A stretch of 64,000 bases of DNA from Desulfonatronovibrio magnus (GTDB taxonomy: Bacteria > Desulfobacterota > Desulfovibrionia > Desulfovibrionales > Desulfonatronovibrionaceae), in contig NZ_JYNP01000018.1 of assembly GCF_000934755.1 (NCBI RefSeq), positions 1 to 64,000 on the forward strand, given 5' to 3'. Position numbers and translations under genes: made by a program. Below, in pieces: positions 45,580-56,039 of this stretch (position 1 is its first letter; every line of letters starts with the position of its first letter). The notes under the pieces were generated by a model. That model ran no database searches and had not been told where the DNA came from. It saw only the letters and a list, made by a program, of their open reading frames with translations.

Positions 45580-45611
45580 GTTAATAGTTATCAGTTAATT
45601 GTTATTAGTTG
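45580..45611. repeat. Heptamer tandem tract (GTTANNN)
   Basis: GTTAATA, GTTATCA, GTTAATT and GTTATTA follow one another with a 7-base period. Downstream, 45612-45850 is AT-rich with no gene seen. Confidence 0.65.
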
Positions 45612-45852
45612 AAGAAAAAAACATTATGATTTCAAATGGTTAGGCGTTGGAAACGTCTGGATATCTAAAGATTGTAAAGTGGCAATACATCCAAGGGGTT
45701 GCACAAGAACTTTTGACTGTCCAGAGGGTAAGTGGACAATCCATAAAATGACGCCCCCCTGTTACAACTCAGCAGGCCAAAAAACTATGAGAAAATAAAT
45801 TGCTTTTTTTACACTAAATAACTACAATTAAAATTTTAACAAATACAAGAAC

Positions 45853-46200
45853 TAATGCGGGATGTGCCCACAACCCAATTTAAACAAGAATAGTTAAGTT
45901 TGGGCGATACCCTTACTTTTCAGGCTGAAGACTGAAGGTTGAAGGCTGAAGGCTGAAGGTTGAAGGCTGAAGGTTGAAGAATAAAGATCTTGGGCATCAT
46001 TGCTCTTTCAAGATTAAACATATTTCTAGGTATCTGTTTAGCGCTTTGCATGTGGCATGGCTTCCTGCCCGGAGGCATGCAGCCCGGAGGGGGACTGGCT
46101 CTTCCGGGGCCCACTTGTCCCAAAAATGAGTCATTTTGAGCACAAATTGATGCTCAAGTGGGTTACGGAGTACCTGTCCACTGCTTTCCTTAAAAGCTCC
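45853..46200 (+). repeat. Module D followed by an inverted GC-rich module
   Basis: 45853-46035 is the dispersed module D: GCGGGATGTGCCCACAACCC, AATTTAAACAAGAATAG, GGCTGAAGGTTGAAGG heptamers and CATCATTGCTCTTTCAAG. Positions 46060-46195 are the reverse complement of the stretch at 3765-3900, with CCCGGAGGCATGCAGCCCGG. Confidence 0.7.
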
Positions 46201-46735
46201 TCACCTGGGCGGAACAGGACCGAACCTGCGAGTAACTTTAAGAGTCTGTCACTTTTCTGGAAATTGGGACAGTCCCTGTGCCAGGCGTAAAGCTCTCATC
46301 TTTGACGGAACTTTTCTGGCAAATGTGCATCAATCATGAGCAAAAATCGTCAAAATATGAAAACTGTAAACATCTGATTTTATTGGCAAAAAGATTGTAG
46401 TTACTTGTAGGCTCCTCACCTGGGCGGCCCGGGACCGAACGTGTGAGTAACTTACACCACTCGTTCCCAGGCTCCAGCCTGGGGACGTCTTGTTATTGCG
46501 GCTCCAGCCGCTTCTTTGAAATGTGGCTTAAGCCACAAAAAAAGAAGTAATAGCCTTAACACGTTAGAGATTGCCGCGCTCGAAGACTCGCTCGCAATGA
46601 CACCTGAGGTGTCAGGGATATGGTTGCTGAAAACCTGTCACCCACGAGGGAGCCTAAGCGACCGAAGCAATCTGTAAGGTAAAACCATAATGCTTTGAAT
46701 TTATTAATAATTTGATTTTAGTTACTTGTAAGCGC
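46195..46735 (-). repeat. Composite dispersed repeat in reverse orientation, units B and A
   Basis: Unit B runs 46231-46406 and unit A 46446-46727, both reversed (AGTAACT on the left, AGTTACTT on the right) with the spacer between them reversed too. Unit A carries the insert GTGGCTTAAGCCAC plus CAGGCTCCAGCCTG, shared with the copy at 61.5 kb. No gene lies in this stretch. Confidence 0.85.
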
Positions 46736-46802
46736 TAAACAGATACATTTCTTGTTTTTTTCTAAAAGATTGAAACGGTAAGTTACTAAAAGGTATTGTG
46801 TA

Positions 46803-48734
46803 ATGATAAAGCCGGAAATTTTGGCCCCTGCTGGTAGCAGGCTTTCCTTTCTTGCTGCTCTATCAGCCGGAGCAGACGCTGTATATTGCGGTCTCAAACA
46901 CCTTTCAGCCAGGATGGAGGCAGACAATTTTTCCATCGCAGAGCTGAGCTCTTTGACATCTCTTGCAAAAAGGAAAAATTGCAGGGTTTATGTGGCCCTG
47001 AATACACTTATCAAACATGATGAATTAGATAAAACCGGCAGGCTTTTACAGAGGCTTGAGAAGCAGGTTCAGCCTGATGCCATTATTTTTTCTGATCTCG
47101 GACTCGTTGATATTGCTCAACAGGTGGGTATTAAGTCTGAACTGCATCTGTCAACCCTGAGCAATTTCCATTGTCTGTCAGCCCTGGACCAGCTTAAAAG
47201 TCTTAATATCAAAAGAGTGGTCCTGCCAAGAGAGCTGAATATTGATGAAATAAAACACTTGGCATCACTTTCAAATATTGATCTGGAAGTATTCGTTCAC
47301 GGTGCACTTTGTTACGCCATATCAGGACGCTGTTACTGGAGCAGTTACCTTGGGGGCAAAAGCGGTCTTCGAGGACGGTGTGTTCAGCCCTGCAGACGTT
47401 CCTATACTTATAAAGGCTCCAAGGGCACTTATTTTTCCTGTCAGGATTTAGGACTTGATATCCTGGCGAAAACCCTGCTGGATATTCCCCAGCTGCGGGC
47501 CTGGAAAATTGAGGGACGTAAAAAAGGGCCTCACTATGTATTTTATACTACCAAAGCATATCAGATTATCAGAGACAATCCTGACGATCCCAGAGCCCGT
47601 AAACAAGCCATAGGACTGCTGAATATGGCTCTGAGCAGAAAATTTACTCACTATAACTTTCTGCCCCAAAGACCATTCAACCCCATAGACCCAAAAAATG
47701 AACCTGCCTCAGGTCAATATATGGGCAAAACAAAAGGTTCCGACAAAAACATTTTCTTTACTCCCTGGTCACAATTGCAGCCTGGAGACCTGGTTCGCAT
47801 AGGCTATGAGGGTCAATCTGGACATAAAACAGTAAAGATAAGAAAGCCTGTTCCTTCCAAAGGAAAATTCAATCTTCCTCCAGGAACACGCCACGGATCT
47901 CCTGTATTCCTGGTGGATCGCCAGGAAAAAGAGCTTATGACAATGATCAGGGAGATGGAAAATCAGCTGGATGCTATTGGGCCTGAAAAAATTCAAGTGT
48001 CTTTTCAGTATCAAAATCCAAAACCTGCTGTCATTAGAAATCAATTGAAAAATATTGATGTCTTCAGATTTCCTCCAAGAGAGCGAAAAGAAGCAGGCAT
48101 CCAGCTCAGCCTGGATCCTGCCATTAGATCCAAGCTTGGACCATTCAAAAAAAACTGGTACTTCCTTCCACCTGTGATCTGGCCTGGGGTTGAAAAGGAA
48201 TGGATTGAACTGACAAGTTTTTTGCAGAAAAAAGGAGCTGTAAATTTTGTTCTCGGTTCTCCCTGGCAAAATGCTCTGTTTAATACTTCAGCCAGACTAA
48301 ATCTTTGGGCTGGACCTTTCTGCAATATTGCCAACTCAGCTCACATCAGGGTGTTAAAAGATATGGGTTTTAAGGGAATCGTGCTAAGCCCTGAGCTTGC
48401 TGAAAGTGACATGACCCGGCTCATGACCTCTTCCCCCCTTCCAACAGGGGTGATAATTCAGGGGTTGTGGCCTGTTTGCATTTCCAGAACTTTTGCTCAG
48501 GAAGCCAGGCCCGTAGCATTTTTTGAAAGTCCCAAAAAAGAAACCTTCTGGACAGCACAACACGATGAAAACTATTACACCTTTCCCAACTGGGAAATTA
48601 ACCTCAGGCAACATGATACCACCCTGCGCAAATCAGGATGCTGTCTTTTTCTGCACCTCAAAGAAACTCTGCCCAAAAAAATGCAGCTCAAACAAAGACC
48701 TGGACTTTGGAACTGGGAACAGGGCCTGCTGTAG
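46803..48734 (+). CDS. Peptidase U32 family protein
   Basis: This 643-residue protein has the U32 signature: ILAPAGSRLSFLAALSAGADAVYCG at the N-terminus, ELHLSTLSNF, RVVLPRELNIDEI, and EVFVHGALCYAISGRCYWSSYLGG followed by GRCVQPCRR, all given in parts. The four conserved cysteines around residues 170-200 bind an Fe-S cluster in studied relatives. U32 members include hydroxylases for 23S rRNA and ubiquinone as well as putative collagenases; the large size fits the YdcP/RlhA-like subgroup, but the substrate is uncertain. Confidence 0.9.
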   Translation: MIKPEILAPAGSRLSFLAALSAGADAVYCGLKHLSARMEADNFSIAELSSLTSLAKRKNCRVYVALNTLIKHDELDKTGRLLQRLEKQVQPDAIIFSDLGLVDIAQQVGIKSELHLSTLSNFHCLSALDQLKSLNIKRVVLPRELNIDEIKHLASLSNIDLEVFVHGALCYAISGRCYWSSYLGGKSGLRGRCVQPCRRSYTYKGSKGTYFSCQDLGLDILAKTLLDIPQLRAWKIEGRKKGPHYVFYTTKAYQIIRDNPDDPRARKQAIGLLNMALSRKFTHYNFLPQRPFNPIDPKNEPASGQYMGKTKGSDKNIFFTPWSQLQPGDLVRIGYEGQSGHKTVKIRKPVPSKGKFNLPPGTRHGSPVFLVDRQEKELMTMIREMENQLDAIGPEKIQVSFQYQNPKPAVIRNQLKNIDVFRFPPRERKEAGIQLSLDPAIRSKLGPFKKNWYFLPPVIWPGVEKEWIELTSFLQKKGAVNFVLGSPWQNALFNTSARLNLWAGPFCNIANSAHIRVLKDMGFKGIVLSPELAESDMTRLMTSSPLPTGVIIQGLWPVCISRTFAQEARPVAFFESPKKETFWTAQHDENYYTFPNWEINLRQHDTTLRKSGCCLFLHLKETLPKKMQLKQRPGLWNWEQGLL

Positions 48735-49091
48735 TACTCATCTCTGAAACCACTTCACAAAGGTACGGGAACCAAGGCTTATCTTTCAGTCATGAAAGTG
48801 ATACTTTTCCCATCAATTTTTTACTCCCTGCCCTAAAGTTTATTAAGCTATTCCCGATATGTTATATGAAGGCTAAATCTCTTTTAGTACAGGCTGTGCC
48901 CACAACCCAATTTAAACAGGGATCGTTAAGCCGGGCCGTTTACCGTACTTTTCAGGCTGAAGGCTGAAGGCTGAAGGCTGAAGAATTAAGTAACCTGAGC
49001 ATCATTGCTCTTTCAAGGTAAAAAAACTTTCATTTTTTCTACTGGATTGAAACGGTAAGATACTATTAACATTAAACAAGGCGGTATTGAC
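48735..49091 (+). repeat. Gap with module D upstream of flaG
   Basis: 48887-49060 is module D (AGGCTGTGCCCACAACCCAA, AACAGGGATCGTTAAG, three GGCTGAA heptamers, CATCATTGCTCTTTCAAGG, ATTGAAACGGTAAG). The remainder has no gene. It should hold the flaG promoter; no sigma28 site was clear. Confidence 0.65.
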
Positions 49092-49493
49092 ATGAACCTG
49101 ACAGAATCACCTCAAGCAGTTGATAACTTTCTGTCCACAACATACAACAGACAGGAAGTACAGATAAGCCACCGGAAGTCTGCCCAGGCTGACCTTCCTC
49201 CAAGAATACCTGCTAATCAGGCTGACCTTTCTCCAAAAATAGCTGATAATACTGAATTATCGAAACTTGAACATGACAAACTTGTCAGTGCGACCAACTC
49301 GGTTAAAGAATACATGGACTCTATGGGCATAAAGCTGGAGTTTCAGGTCCTTCGAGATGGAGATGGTATGCAGGTCAAAGTTCTGGATTCGGAAGGAGAA
49401 AGGGTGATCAGAAAAATTCCAGCCGATGAAATGCTCAAACTGGCTGAATCAATTGAAGAAATGCTGGGCTTGTTTGTCAATAAGACACTATGA
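49092..49493 (+). CDS. flaG: FlaG-family flagellar protein
   Basis: 133 residues. The C-terminal half is the FlaG domain (about 65-133): VKEYMDSMGIKLEFQVLRD, then VKVLDSEGERVIRKIPADEM. FlaG proteins are linked to flagellin and filament length. The N-terminal half is low-complexity with a duplicated ADL-PP-RIPANQ / ADL-SP-KIADNT segment. The ATG has a weak AAGGCGG site. No other flagellar genes are in the window, so it is an isolated member. Confidence 0.85.
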   Translation: MNLTESPQAVDNFLSTTYNRQEVQISHRKSAQADLPPRIPANQADLSPKIADNTELSKLEHDKLVSATNSVKEYMDSMGIKLEFQVLRDGDGMQVKVLDSEGERVIRKIPADEMLKLAESIEEMLGLFVNKTL

Positions 49494-49564
49494 TGGGCAC
49501 CTAATTGTGCATGGTGAATTGCTACCCAAAACTATCATTTTAAAATTAAATACAAAAAACATAC

Positions 49565-50926
49565 TCAGTATGCCACCAGAACCATGCCTGTAATCCTTTC
49601 TAAAAGAAGCCCCTCAGGCCTGGCAATGTCTCGCATTTCCTTTCCGGGCTGCAGGCTGGTAATTACAGTCCTGCCGATAATCCACCGGCCATGGTTAGCA
49701 CTAAAAGGCCTCCAGGTACGCAGTCCCCACATGGAATGATAAATAACCGGCTCATCAAGTACTGCATCATGTCCTATATATAGCATTACGTGTCCGGGCA
49801 TATATAAAATTGTCAGCCATGGCCTGCCATGCTCAGAAATAAGATCCATTTTTGCCTGTGCTGAAATCCCCTGCATGGGAATAAAATAACCTGCTTGAGC
49901 CTGTTGTCTTGAGTTTCTCGGCAAAAAAATACCGAAACCCGAAAACAAGTCTTTGAGCAAGGCAGAACAGTCTCTGTTTTCATAAAGTCCTCCCCAGCCA
50001 TATTTCTGCCCCATCATGGCGTTAAGTAATGATGCCATTTTATTTTGAGTAGGCTGAAACGGCATAACGCTCATCTTATCCTTTCCTATCCTGACCGTGA
50101 CTAAGTGCGCATCTCCATTTTTATCGCGCACTGGCGCAAATACGTCATAAAATGCGCTTAATACTGTTTCAGATTTTAGTGGAAGACTCATCCCAACCCT
50201 GCCCTCAAACAGGAACATTCCTTTGTCAGTCAATACAGAAGTTTCATCAACTGTAAATCCAGCCAATGAACCGTTCTCATAAATCTGCATAAAGTCTTGA
50301 TCCACTGTGGCAATTTCTGTCCACCTCATCCACCCTGCAGCATAGTCAGTCTCAGCAAGAACCCACTGGTTGTCCTGACTCATATGAGTGATCAAAACAG
50401 GAGTCCCTGCAGGAACCAGGGAGTTTTGCAGGTAATCAAAGGGAAATCCTTCTCCAGGCTGTGATGGATTGTAAAAAAGAGGCCGATGAGTTGGAAGAAC
50501 ACGCATTGAAGCATTGGAGGTTGTTATAGCTCGAAGATGCATTGATGGATAATTATCTATGTCCGATGTTCTCTTCATCTCTGCCAGCCATCCGTCAGGC
50601 AGTGGTAGATTGTTTTCTCCATAAATCGTTCGGGACTTGAACCTGTTCAGCCCCCAGAAAACCTGTTCCGCATCAAATTTGGGATTATTTCTGTGCCAGG
50701 GAGAATAAAATTTCATCAGAAAGTCCTGATACATTTCCATTTGCCCATCCTCTGAAATGAGCAGAGTCTGCTCATCCGTAACAAACTCAGCAGCATCCTG
50801 AGGCAGCATCTTAAGGTCTCGGACCATCCCCGGCTCTCTCGCTGCACAGGCCAATAAAAGCATGCAGAAAGTAACCAAAACAAATACTCTGAAAACGTTA
50901 CCACTTTGTTTACTTTGAGTTTTCAT
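49565..50926 (-). CDS. NlpC/P60 lipoprotein with SH3 domains
   Basis: This 453-residue lipoprotein has a signal peptide with lipobox LLAC-A. An N-terminal NlpC/P60-associated region (about 40-140, including FYSPWHRNNP) is followed by SH3-like domains (about 140-290) and the NlpC/P60 peptidase domain: catalytic Cys in YENRDCSALLKDLFSGFG, His in MPGHVMLYIG. It would cleave peptide bonds in peptidoglycan stems at the outer membrane, like other proteins with this N_NLPC_P60 arrangement. Confidence 0.92.
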   Translation of the reverse strand: MKTQSKQSGNVFRVFVLVTFCMLLLACAAREPGMVRDLKMLPQDAAEFVTDEQTLLISEDGQMEMYQDFLMKFYSPWHRNNPKFDAEQVFWGLNRFKSRTIYGENNLPLPDGWLAEMKRTSDIDNYPSMHLRAITTSNASMRVLPTHRPLFYNPSQPGEGFPFDYLQNSLVPAGTPVLITHMSQDNQWVLAETDYAAGWMRWTEIATVDQDFMQIYENGSLAGFTVDETSVLTDKGMFLFEGRVGMSLPLKSETVLSAFYDVFAPVRDKNGDAHLVTVRIGKDKMSVMPFQPTQNKMASLLNAMMGQKYGWGGLYENRDCSALLKDLFSGFGIFLPRNSRQQAQAGYFIPMQGISAQAKMDLISEHGRPWLTILYMPGHVMLYIGHDAVLDEPVIYHSMWGLRTWRPFSANHGRWIIGRTVITSLQPGKEMRDIARPEGLLLERITGMVLVAY

Positions 50927-50983
50927 ATATTTCCTTTCAACTACCCTGCCGGGTTTAACTTATTGAGAGTACACGATGAATAT

Positions 50984-51208
50984 CTACTGCGGATCAACTC
51001 GTCTGCGTCTCAGGTCACTCAGGCTAGCTTCCTCGAGATAATTGCCCTGAAAGCCGCAGTCTAAGCAGACAAAAGCCTTCACCGGATAACCCAGCATCAT
51101 AATACGACCTTGGGGAATAAAAGTATGTTTGGAGACTCCCATTTTTCCCGTTATCAAATTGGATTTGCCGCAATCAGGGCATTTCCTTTGCTCTGTACTT
51201 TCTTTCAT
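50984..51208 (-). CDS. Small zinc-ribbon protein
   Basis: A 74-residue protein with two CxxC knuckles (CPDCGKSNLI and CLDCGFQGNYL) about 35 residues apart, typical of a zinc ribbon. Between them is KHTFIPQGRIMMLGYPVKAF. Function unknown. It lies between the NlpC/P60 gene and a response regulator, same strand, with modest gaps. Confidence 0.7.
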   Translation of the reverse strand: MKESTEQRKCPDCGKSNLITGKMGVSKHTFIPQGRIMMLGYPVKAFVCLDCGFQGNYLEEASLSDLRRRRVDPQ

Positions 51209-51282
51209 GGTATTTTCCCTGCACCTTGATTAGCCATTGTCACTCAAAGATTACTACAAAACAATGATTTCACAACAATACC

Positions 51283-52443
51283 TCAGCCTTTCCTCAAAGC
51301 CTGGGGCGGAATAAGCACTGATATGGGATGCTTTACCCCAAGGCTTTTATCCAGACTGACCAGCTTTTCAATCTGGCTGGGGCTAAGTTCACTGCCTTTC
51401 TGTAACAGCAGTCTGCCGCTAAGTGACCTGATCTCTTCAGTAATCACCATATAAGGAGTAAGTTCGGCCAGTCTGATCTGTTTGTGCTCGTATTGTTCCT
51501 GAGTCTGAAGCACTTCCACGAATGCTCTGATCACATCAGGATCATAGCGCCCCTTTCTAATCAAAATCTTTTCCATGGCTCCCCGGACATCATAACCTCT
51601 CGACATTAACAGATCATAATCCAGAATCAGCTTAAGAATCCTGGATCCAAGAGGGATATCTTTACCCTCAACCTCATCCAGAGGTACTCCCCGTCCATCA
51701 TACAGCTTTTCCTGGTAAGCGATCATACTGGCCAGATTTTCCAGACGGGGAATCATACTGATCATTCTGGAACCGCTTTCAGGATGCCTGGCAAAAAGTA
51801 CTATCTCCTGGCTTTGCAGCCTCTCCCCTGTTTTTAGTTTCTCCAGTACAGAGGGAGGCAAGGTAATGCAGCCCACCTGAGAAAGCAGGGCCCCTGTTTC
51901 ATAAAACCAGACATCAGTTTCTCCAAGTCTTGCTGCAGTATCCCGGACAAGATGCTTGATTCTTGTAGCCCTGCCCATGGCCAGTTCATTGGTTGATCCC
52001 AAAATATCCGTCAAAACCTGGGTAATTCCCCTTACCGTATCTTCCAAAATCTCTTTTTCTGCTCTGATCAGTCGATACTGTTTAATGCCGTCATTTAAGG
52101 CCCTCTCCAGATTCACCGGGTAACATGGCTTGGTCAAAAACCTGAACACATTGCCGGCATTGATAGCCTCCACTGCTGAGATTAAATCGGCCTGCCCGGT
52201 AAGCATTATTCTTACACTGTCCGGAAATAGATTTCTGACCCTGGAAAGAAATTCAACCCCATTCATTTCGGGCATTTTCAAATCAGCCACCACAACTGCG
52301 TAAGGCCCTTTTTCATTAATGGCCTTCATGCCCTCCACAGGACCGCTTGCTGTGTCCACACAAAACTTCTTGCGCAAGGTCCTTTTAAAGCCTTGCAAAA
52401 TATTCAAATCATCATCAACAAACAGGATTTTATAGTCATTCAT
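51283..52443 (-). CDS. Response regulator with degenerate HD-GYP domain
   Basis: This 386-residue protein has a receiver domain at residues 1-120 (ILFVDDDLNILQGF, phospho-Asp in VVVADLKMPEMNG, Lys in FLTKPC). Residues about 150-330 are HD-GYP-like, but the key residues are changed: where HDIGK is expected there is SQVGC, HHE is replaced by YQE, and GYP by a RGVP-type sequence. HPESGSRMI is retained. It is therefore probably not a c-di-GMP phosphodiesterase and may act as a binding or scaffold protein. Confidence 0.85.
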   Translation of the reverse strand: MNDYKILFVDDDLNILQGFKRTLRKKFCVDTASGPVEGMKAINEKGPYAVVVADLKMPEMNGVEFLSRVRNLFPDSVRIMLTGQADLISAVEAINAGNVFRFLTKPCYPVNLERALNDGIKQYRLIRAEKEILEDTVRGITQVLTDILGSTNELAMGRATRIKHLVRDTAARLGETDVWFYETGALLSQVGCITLPPSVLEKLKTGERLQSQEIVLFARHPESGSRMISMIPRLENLASMIAYQEKLYDGRGVPLDEVEGKDIPLGSRILKLILDYDLLMSRGYDVRGAMEKILIRKGRYDPDVIRAFVEVLQTQEQYEHKQIRLAELTPYMVITEEIRSLSGRLLLQKGSELSPSQIEKLVSLDKSLGVKHPISVLIPPQALRKG

Positions 52444-52829
52444 GGGTTACTCCAGCAAAAAGCTGCACAACTCTTGGCACAAAATTTAAAAAATTGAGTC
52501 TAATGCGGGCTGTGCCCACAACCCAGTTTAAACAAGAATAGTTGAGTTTGGACGATAACCTTACTTTTCAGACTGAAGGCTGAAAAATAAGGATCTTGGG
52601 CATCATTGCTCTTTCAAGGTTAAATCAATTTCTTGTTTTTTTCTACAGGGTTGAAACGGTAAGTTACTAATGTATACGATTACAATCTGTAACAAGTTAC
52701 TCAAAAAGTAGACAAATAACAAGCTTAAAAAAAAATTCAGTCCTTTTCTAAATTAAACTTGTCATCATAATTATGGCTACTATATACTGTCCACATTCCC
52801 ATATCTAAATCGCTGAAAAGGAGCCAGAC
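52444..52829 (+). repeat. Gap with module D upstream of a kinase gene
   Basis: 52503-52675 is module D (TGCGGGCTGTGCCCACAACC, AGTTTAAACAAGAATAG, a short GGCTGAA run, CATCATTGCTCTTTCAAGG, GTTGAAACGGTAAG). It is the shortest copy of its heptamer part. No gene is seen; 52680-52829 should hold the kinase promoter, and AAGGAG precedes its ATG. Confidence 0.65.
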
Positions 52830-54812
52830 ATGTCCAAAGTGCTTATCGTTGAAGATTCCAGGACCATATCCGGGCTGATACAAAAGTTCCTGCTCAGAAA
52901 CAGCTATGAAGTCACCGACTGCGTGGCCTTTGCCGAAAAGGCTATAGAGAGTATTCCTGAAAAATTTCCTGATCTCGTACTCATGGACATCAACCTCAGC
53001 GGGGAGATGGACGGCATCAGAGCTGCATCCATCATCCGCAACAACTGGGACATTCCGGTATTGTTTCTGACCTCGGAATACAGTGAAGACATCATGCGCA
53101 GGGCAGCAAGGGCCCGACCTTACGGCTATCTCCGCAAGCCTTTTGAGGAGTACCACCTCATTGCCCAGATGGATCTGGCTCTGCGTCTGAAAAAGATAGA
53201 AGTTAAAACTCTTAAGCAGAGAAAAAGAGCGGTAAACCGGCTCAGACAATCCGAGGAAAAATTCCGAAAACTTTCCGAGGATATGCCCAGCATGATCTGT
53301 ACCTTTACTTCGGACAGCACTCTAACCTATGTCAACAAGGCTTATGCTGATTTTTTTAACAGCACCCCTGAAGCTCTTCTTGGTGCCAGATGGCTGGACT
53401 TTGTGCCTGAGACTGAAAGAGAAGCTGCCAGAAAAAATTTTCAGCAGCTTAGCGTGGAACATCCCTTCAACTCTTATGAGCATCGTGTAACAAATGAAAG
53501 TGGAGATTTGAAATGGATGGCATGGACAGACCGGGCACTGTTTGATGACCAGGGGCACTTGAATTATTACCTTGCCATAGGCCTGGATATAACAAAACAG
53601 AAACAAACAACCCTGTCTCTCGCTGAAAACGAACGTGCCCTTTCACAGGTCCTTAAAGCCTTGAAAGTAGGCATGATGGTGTTGGACAGAGATTCCGGGG
53701 TTATCACCAGGGCAAACGCTGAGGCACTGGCCTGCTGCCCAAACCAGAAAATAATCGGGGCTGCCATTGATGATGTTATGTCTGCACTTTTTCCTGACCA
53801 GAACGTTTCCTTTGCCTCTATTGTTCAAAAAATGCCCTACTTTAACGAGGAACGCTCCCTGAAAACAATCCGCGGCACCAAAATTCCAGTGCTTTGCAGC
53901 GCATTCAGCAGCGGTCTGAATTCTGAAAAAACAATCATTCTTACTTTTCATGACATCTCTGAACATAAGGAATTGGAAATGCAACTGACCCATGCCCAGA
54001 AAATGAAAGCAGTGGGCTCTCTCGCTGCCGGCATCGCCCACGAAATCAACACTCCTGCACAGTACGTTGGAGACAATATCCGTTTTTTAAAAGACGCCTT
54101 TCATGATTTGCTCAACCTTGTGGACAAATGCAGGGCAAGATATGATGAACAGTCTACATTTTTCTCTAAGCATGAGTTTGAGCAAATGCTTGAACAGGCT
54201 GACTATTCATTCCTTCAGTCAGAGGTGCCCTCCAGCATCGACCAATCCTTGCAAGGCATTGATCATATCAGCAATATTGTCCGAGCCATGAAAAGATTTT
54301 CCCATCCCGGTGAAAGAAACGACATGACCAGTATTGATCTTAAGGATGCTATTGAAAACACTCTGGCCATCTCACGCAACGAATGGAAGTACGTGGCTGA
54401 AACAAAAATCACTTGTCAGTCTGCATCGCCCATAGTCCATGGATATCCTAATGATTTAAACCAGGTTTTTCTAAACCTGATTGTCAATGCAGCCTATTCA
54501 ATCAAGAAAAAGGTAGGCTCCACCGGAAAAAAGGGGCTGATTCACATCCATGTTTCTATCAGTGAAGGACACGCCAGAATAGACTTTACAGATACCGGGA
54601 CTGGGATTCCCCATGAAATCCAGGATCGGATATTCGAACAGTTCTTCACCACCAAGCCTGTAGGCATGGGCACCGGACAGGGATTGGCACTGGCCTATTC
54701 CATTGTTGTAGACAAGCACCAGGGAAAGATCAGCTTTCAATCCACACCTCAAAAAGGAACCACTTTTACCGTGCTTTTACCCACCAACCACAAGGAAGAG
54801 AAAGGTCAATGA
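52830..54812 (+). CDS. Receiver-PAS-PAS histidine kinase
   Basis: 660 residues, soluble. An N-terminal receiver domain (1-120; phospho-Asp in [14 protein letters not shown], Lys in YLRKPFEEY), two PAS domains (about 140-260 and 265-385), a HisKA-type box ([20 protein letters not shown], His near residue 406) and an HATPase domain with [10 protein letters not shown] and [15 protein letters not shown]. The receiver at the N-terminus suggests input from another kinase. It overlaps the following HDOD response regulator by 4 bases, its likely partner. Confidence 0.92.
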   Translation: MSKVLIVEDSRTISGLIQKFLLRNSYEVTDCVAFAEKAIESIPEKFPDLVLMDINLSGEMDGIRAASIIRNNWDIPVLFLTSEYSEDIMRRAARARPYGYLRKPFEEYHLIAQMDLALRLKKIEVKTLKQRKRAVNRLRQSEEKFRKLSEDMPSMICTFTSDSTLTYVNKAYADFFNSTPEALLGARWLDFVPETEREAARKNFQQLSVEHPFNSYEHRVTNESGDLKWMAWTDRALFDDQGHLNYYLAIGLDITKQKQTTLSLAENERALSQVLKALKVGMMVLDRDSGVITRANAEALACCPNQKIIGAAIDDVMSALFPDQNVSFASIVQKMPYFNEERSLKTIRGTKIPVLCSAFSSGLNSEKTIILTFHDISEHKELEMQLTHAQKMKAVGSLAAGIAHEINTPAQYVGDNIRFLKDAFHDLLNLVDKCRARYDEQSTFFSKHEFEQMLEQADYSFLQSEVPSSIDQSLQGIDHISNIVRAMKRFSHPGERNDMTSIDLKDAIENTLAISRNEWKYVAETKITCQSASPIVHGYPNDLNQVFLNLIVNAAYSIKKKVGSTGKKGLIHIHVSISEGHARIDFTDTGTGIPHEIQDRIFEQFFTTKPVGMGTGQGLALAYSIVVDKHQGKISFQSTPQKGTTFTVLLPTNHKEEKGQ

Positions 54813-56023
54813 CAACAATACTTTTCGTAGACGATGAAATAAATGTTTTAAACGGCATCAGAAGAATGCTCCGAAACATGCGGGGCGAATGGGATATGCA
54901 CTTTGCCACAAGCGGTGACCAGGCTCTGCAAATCATGTCTGCGCAAAATGTGGACGTGATCGTCACTGACATGAGAATGCCGGGCATGCACGGAGGCGAA
55001 CTTTTGACAAAAGTCATGAAACTCTGGCCGGAAACAATACGCATGGTTCTGTCCGGGCACTCTGATCTGGATGTGGTTTATCAGGCTGTACTGCCCGCAC
55101 ATCAGTATATTTCCAAACCAAGTTCGGCCGAGACCATCAAGTCAGCCATCCAGAGGGCCATCAAAGTAAGAAAACACATCAATGGACATCCTGTAAAAGC
55201 AGTTATTTCCAGCTTAGACACTCTGCCTGCCTTGCCTGAACTCTATCATCAGCTGACTGAAGAGCTCAGAAAAAGTGATCCGGATATTAAAGCTGTAAGC
55301 CGCATTATTGCCATGGATATTGGCATGAGTGCCAAGCTTCTTAAACTGGTCAATTCTTCATTCTTTGGATTTTGTCGCCATATTGCCAGCTTAGAACAGG
55401 CTGTGACCCTGCTTGGAATAAATATTATCAGGTCATTGATTCTTTCCGTACATATCTTCAGCCTTTATGACCTTTCCAATGTGCCTGGATTTTCCCTGAA
55501 AAAATTATGGGAACACTGTTTAGGTTCGGCAAATCTTGCTCAGAAACTCGCTGTACTGGAGGGTATGTCAAGAGAAAGCGCTGAAGACTGTTATTTTGCA
55601 GGCCTCTTTCATGACATAGGAAAGCTGGTCCTGGCCAGTCAACTGCCTGAGGAATACAATGCCATCCTGGAAAAAATCAGAAATAAGGGGCTGACAGTTC
55701 GCACAGCTGAAATACAGATTCTTGGTACCAGCCATGCCGAAGTGGGCGGATACCTGCTCGGAGTGTGGGGTTTTCCAGATGATATTGTGGAGGCAGTCAC
55801 CTTTCATCATCAGCCATGTCTTGCTCAGTCAGGCATGCGAGCCCTCACCACCACTCATGTTTCCAACATCCTTGAAAGAAGATACAATGTCTTTAACCCA
55901 AACTACAACCTGCCCGACTACAGTTTTGACTATCTCAAAACCCTGCAACTCACTGACAGACTAAAGGACTGGGAAAAACTGGCCAGAGGTGAACTGGACC
56001 ACGTATGCCATCAAAAAGGATGA
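54809..56023 (+). CDS. Response regulator with HDOD output domain
   Basis: A 404-residue protein: receiver domain (1-120, TILFVDDEINVLNGI, phospho-Asp in VIVTDMRMPGMHG, Lys in YISKPSS) followed by an HDOD domain (about 140-340, LPALPELYHQLTEEL, MSAKLLKLVNSSFFG, LFHDIGKLVL with HD intact). It is translationally coupled (ATGA overlap) to the kinase upstream. It presumably relays phosphorylation to an HDOD-based output; targets are unknown. Confidence 0.92.
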   Translation: MTTILFVDDEINVLNGIRRMLRNMRGEWDMHFATSGDQALQIMSAQNVDVIVTDMRMPGMHGGELLTKVMKLWPETIRMVLSGHSDLDVVYQAVLPAHQYISKPSSAETIKSAIQRAIKVRKHINGHPVKAVISSLDTLPALPELYHQLTEELRKSDPDIKAVSRIIAMDIGMSAKLLKLVNSSFFGFCRHIASLEQAVTLLGINIIRSLILSVHIFSLYDLSNVPGFSLKKLWEHCLGSANLAQKLAVLEGMSRESAEDCYFAGLFHDIGKLVLASQLPEEYNAILEKIRNKGLTVRTAEIQILGTSHAEVGGYLLGVWGFPDDIVEAVTFHHQPCLAQSGMRALTTTHVSNILERRYNVFNPNYNLPDYSFDYLKTLQLTDRLKDWEKLARGELDHVCHQKG

Positions 56024-56039
56024 AAATGATATAATTTCC

